Assembly: GCA_021828085.1 (NCBI GenBank)
Contig: JAKATE010000027.1
Span: 1-16,997, forward strand
Length of the DNA: 16,997 bases
Source of the DNA: Thermoplasmata archaeon
Lineage (GTDB): Archaea; Thermoplasmatota; Thermoplasmata; Lutacidiplasmatales; UBA184
Direction of reading: 5' to 3'
Below are positions 15,648 to 16,997 of the stretch, in pieces (within the stretch, counting starts at the first letter, position 1; each line of letters begins with the position of its first letter). Both the position numbers and the translations under genes were made by a program. Under the pieces are notes generated by a model. The model saw only the letters and a program-made list of their open reading frames with translations, searched no databases and was not told the origin of the DNA.

Positions 15648-16942
15648 CCGATCCTCCCGCCCGCCCGCTGGTCGAGGACCCCCACGCCGCCGTACGCTCC
15701 CAGCGCCACCTCCCCGAGCGCCTGGTGATCTGGGACGAGACCCTGCGCGATGGGGAGCAGATGCCGGGGGTCCACTTCTCCCCGGACGAGAAGCTCGCCA
15801 TCGCCGAGAAGCTCTCGGAGGTGGGGGTGCCGCTGCTCAACGCCGGGATCCCCGTGGTGAGCCCGGAGGAGGCCGAGAGCGTCCACCGCCTCGCGCACGC
15901 GGGGCTCCGCGCGGACGTGCTCGCCGCCGCCCGGACCGTTCCCGCGGACGTGGAGGCGGTGATCCGCTCCGGCGTGAAGCACATCGCCATCTTCGTGGCC
16001 GCCTCCCAGGTGCATCTACGCTACAAGCTTAGGATGACCGAGGACGAGGTCGTCGACGCCTCGGCGAGGACCGTGGCCCGAGCGCACGAGGCGGGGCTCC
16101 ACGTGGCCTTCGTCACCGAGGACACGGTCCGCGCCCCGCTGGACTTCGTCGAGCGGCTCTACGGGGCCGCGCGCGAGGCCGGCGCCGATCGCCTGGTGGT
16201 GGCCGACACGGTGGGGATCATGACCCCGCTGACGTTCCGCGCCTTCCTGCGAGAGTTCAAGCGGCGGGTCCGGCCCACGGACTGGTCGGTCCATTGCCAC
16301 AACGACTTCGGGATGGCCACGGCGAACACCCTCGTCGCCCTCGAGGAGGGGGTCAACTCCCCGCACGTCTGCGTGAACGGCCTCGGGGAGCGGGCCGGCA
16401 ACACCTCGCTGGAGGAGGTGGTGATGGCGCTGGAGAGCCTCTACGACTACCGGACGGGGATCCGGACCGGTTCGCTCTACGAGCTCTCCCGGCTCGTCGA
16501 GGAGATCTCGGGCATCCCCCTTCCCCCCAACAAGGCCCTGGTGGGGTACAACGCCTTCGCTCACGAGGCCGGCATCCACAGCCACGGGGTGCTCCGGCAC
16601 ACCCTCACCTACGAGCCCATCCAGCCGGAGCTGCTCGGGCGCAAGCGGCTTTTCGTGCTCGGCAAGCACACCGGCAAGGCTGCCCTCGTGGAGAAGCTCA
16701 AGGAGCGCAACCTGACGGCCAGCGAGGAGCAGATGGGAGCGCTCCTCTCCCTGGTGAAGGCGAAGGGGGAGGCGCGGGGCAAGGGCCCGGCGCGCGAGCT
16801 CCTCACGCGCTACCGGGCCTACTTCGAGAATCCCGGCATCTCCGAGGAGGAGTTCTCCGCCATGGTGGAGGCCGTGGGGATCACGGACCCCGCGCGCCCG
16901 GCCCCTGCTGTCCCGGCTGTCCCGGTTCGGAGCGGGCGATGA
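15644..16942 (+). CDS. Homocitrate/2-isopropylmalate/citramalate synthase family enzyme
   Basis: A DRE-TIM metallolyase that condenses acetyl-CoA with a 2-oxoacid. The 432 residues (ATG at 15644) form a TIM barrel: metal ligand D31 in WDETLRDGEQMPG (30-42), AGIPVVSPEEAESV (67-80), FVAASQVHLRYK (117-128), VHCHNDFGMATANT (216-229) with H217 and H219, and GERAGNTSLEE (248-258) with N253. GYNAFAHEAGIHSHGVL (301-317) and LGKHTGKAAL (339-348) follow. It ends soon after, so the large LeuA-type allosteric domain is missing. This, the HCHNDFG wording and the SQVHLRYK element favour the homocitrate/AksA/NifV side, but the substrate is not decided; Re-citrate synthase is also possible. The common DTTLRDGEQTPG is here DETLRDGEQMPG. 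The stop overlaps an ATG (ATGA, 16939-16942) of the next gene. Confidence 0.88.
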   Translation: MADPPARPLVEDPHAAVRSQRHLPERLVIWDETLRDGEQMPGVHFSPDEKLAIAEKLSEVGVPLLNAGIPVVSPEEAESVHRLAHAGLRADVLAAARTVPADVEAVIRSGVKHIAIFVAASQVHLRYKLRMTEDEVVDASARTVARAHEAGLHVAFVTEDTVRAPLDFVERLYGAAREAGADRLVVADTVGIMTPLTFRAFLREFKRRVRPTDWSVHCHNDFGMATANTLVALEEGVNSPHVCVNGLGERAGNTSLEEVVMALESLYDYRTGIRTGSLYELSRLVEEISGIPLPPNKALVGYNAFAHEAGIHSHGVLRHTLTYEPIQPELLGRKRLFVLGKHTGKAALVEKLKERNLTASEEQMGALLSLVKAKGEARGKGPARELLTRYRAYFENPGISEEEFSAMVEAVGITDPARPAPAVPAVPVRSGR

Positions 16943-16997
16943 GCGCCGGGGCCGAGCCGAGACCGGCCACCGCCCCGCTCTCCGACGAGGGACAGAC
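16939..16997 (+). CDS. Start of a further gene, cut by the window end
   Basis: An ATG at 16939-16941 overlaps the synthase stop (ATGA) and opens a frame that stays open to the window end, giving 19 codons (MSAGAEPRPATAPLSDEG and on). The 4-bp overlap resembles the couplings elsewhere in the window and suggests a co-translated operon partner. The visible part is a Pro/Ala-rich N-terminus with no family signal. A downstream enzyme of the same pathway (aconitase-type hydratase or isocitrate-type dehydrogenase) would be expected, but nothing seen here shows it. Confidence 0.5.
   Translation, partial: MSAGAEPRPATAPLSDEGQ

Overview
The window looks like a piece of a GC-rich archaeal chromosome, most probably a Thermoplasmatota relative. 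This rests on gene content: a CTP-type riboflavin kinase with an N-terminal winged helix, the radical-SAM archaeosine enzyme RaSEA, the tRNA-Ile2 agmatidine synthetase TiaS, an archaeal Sm-like protein, a two-subunit 2-oxoacid:ferredoxin oxidoreductase, and archaeal TATA-type promoter elements. The DnaK has the GGGTLDVTLM and LGGTDMD wording I associate with Thermoplasma-type DnaK. The lineage is an inference from recalled family features; no search was run.

Layout. Bases 1-545 hold the 3' end of a secreted, sequon-rich protein whose base composition is clearly lower in GC than everything to its right. A gene-poor stretch (546-1118) follows, with hairpins, a G-run/C-run, a possible gene relic and the dnaK promoter. 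Then on the + strand come dnaK (1119-2996) and a compact cluster of lsm, ribK, raSEA and nadE (3067-5844; the first three overlap by 4 bp at each junction). A TPD-motif nuclease-fold gene, a homologue of human CDIN1/C15orf41, follows (5913-6833). It converges on and overlaps hisS (6706-8073, minus). A 315-bp divergent spacer rich in inverted repeats separates hisS from a large cell-surface protein gene (8389-10242, plus), which converges with an uncharacterised zinc-ribbon/helical protein gene (10261-11331, minus). A minus-strand operon korA-korB-tiaS (15453 down to 11446) comes next. Divergent from korA is a homocitrate/isopropylmalate-synthase family gene (15644-16942), whose stop overlaps the start of another gene running off the window end.

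How the parts fit. Most of the window is core information processing and central metabolism: protein folding (DnaK), RNA chaperoning (Lsm), tRNA charging and modification (HisRS, TiaS, RaSEA), flavin and NAD supply (RibK, NadE), and 2-oxoacid oxidation or chain extension (KorAB and the synthase). I see no CRISPR array, tRNA, rRNA, insertion sequence or obvious defence island. The less ordinary items are the CDIN1-family gene with its apparently overprinted proline-rich tail, the zinc-ribbon orphan, two palindromes placed at predicted transcription or translation starts (dnaK and the synthase), and the low-GC left edge.
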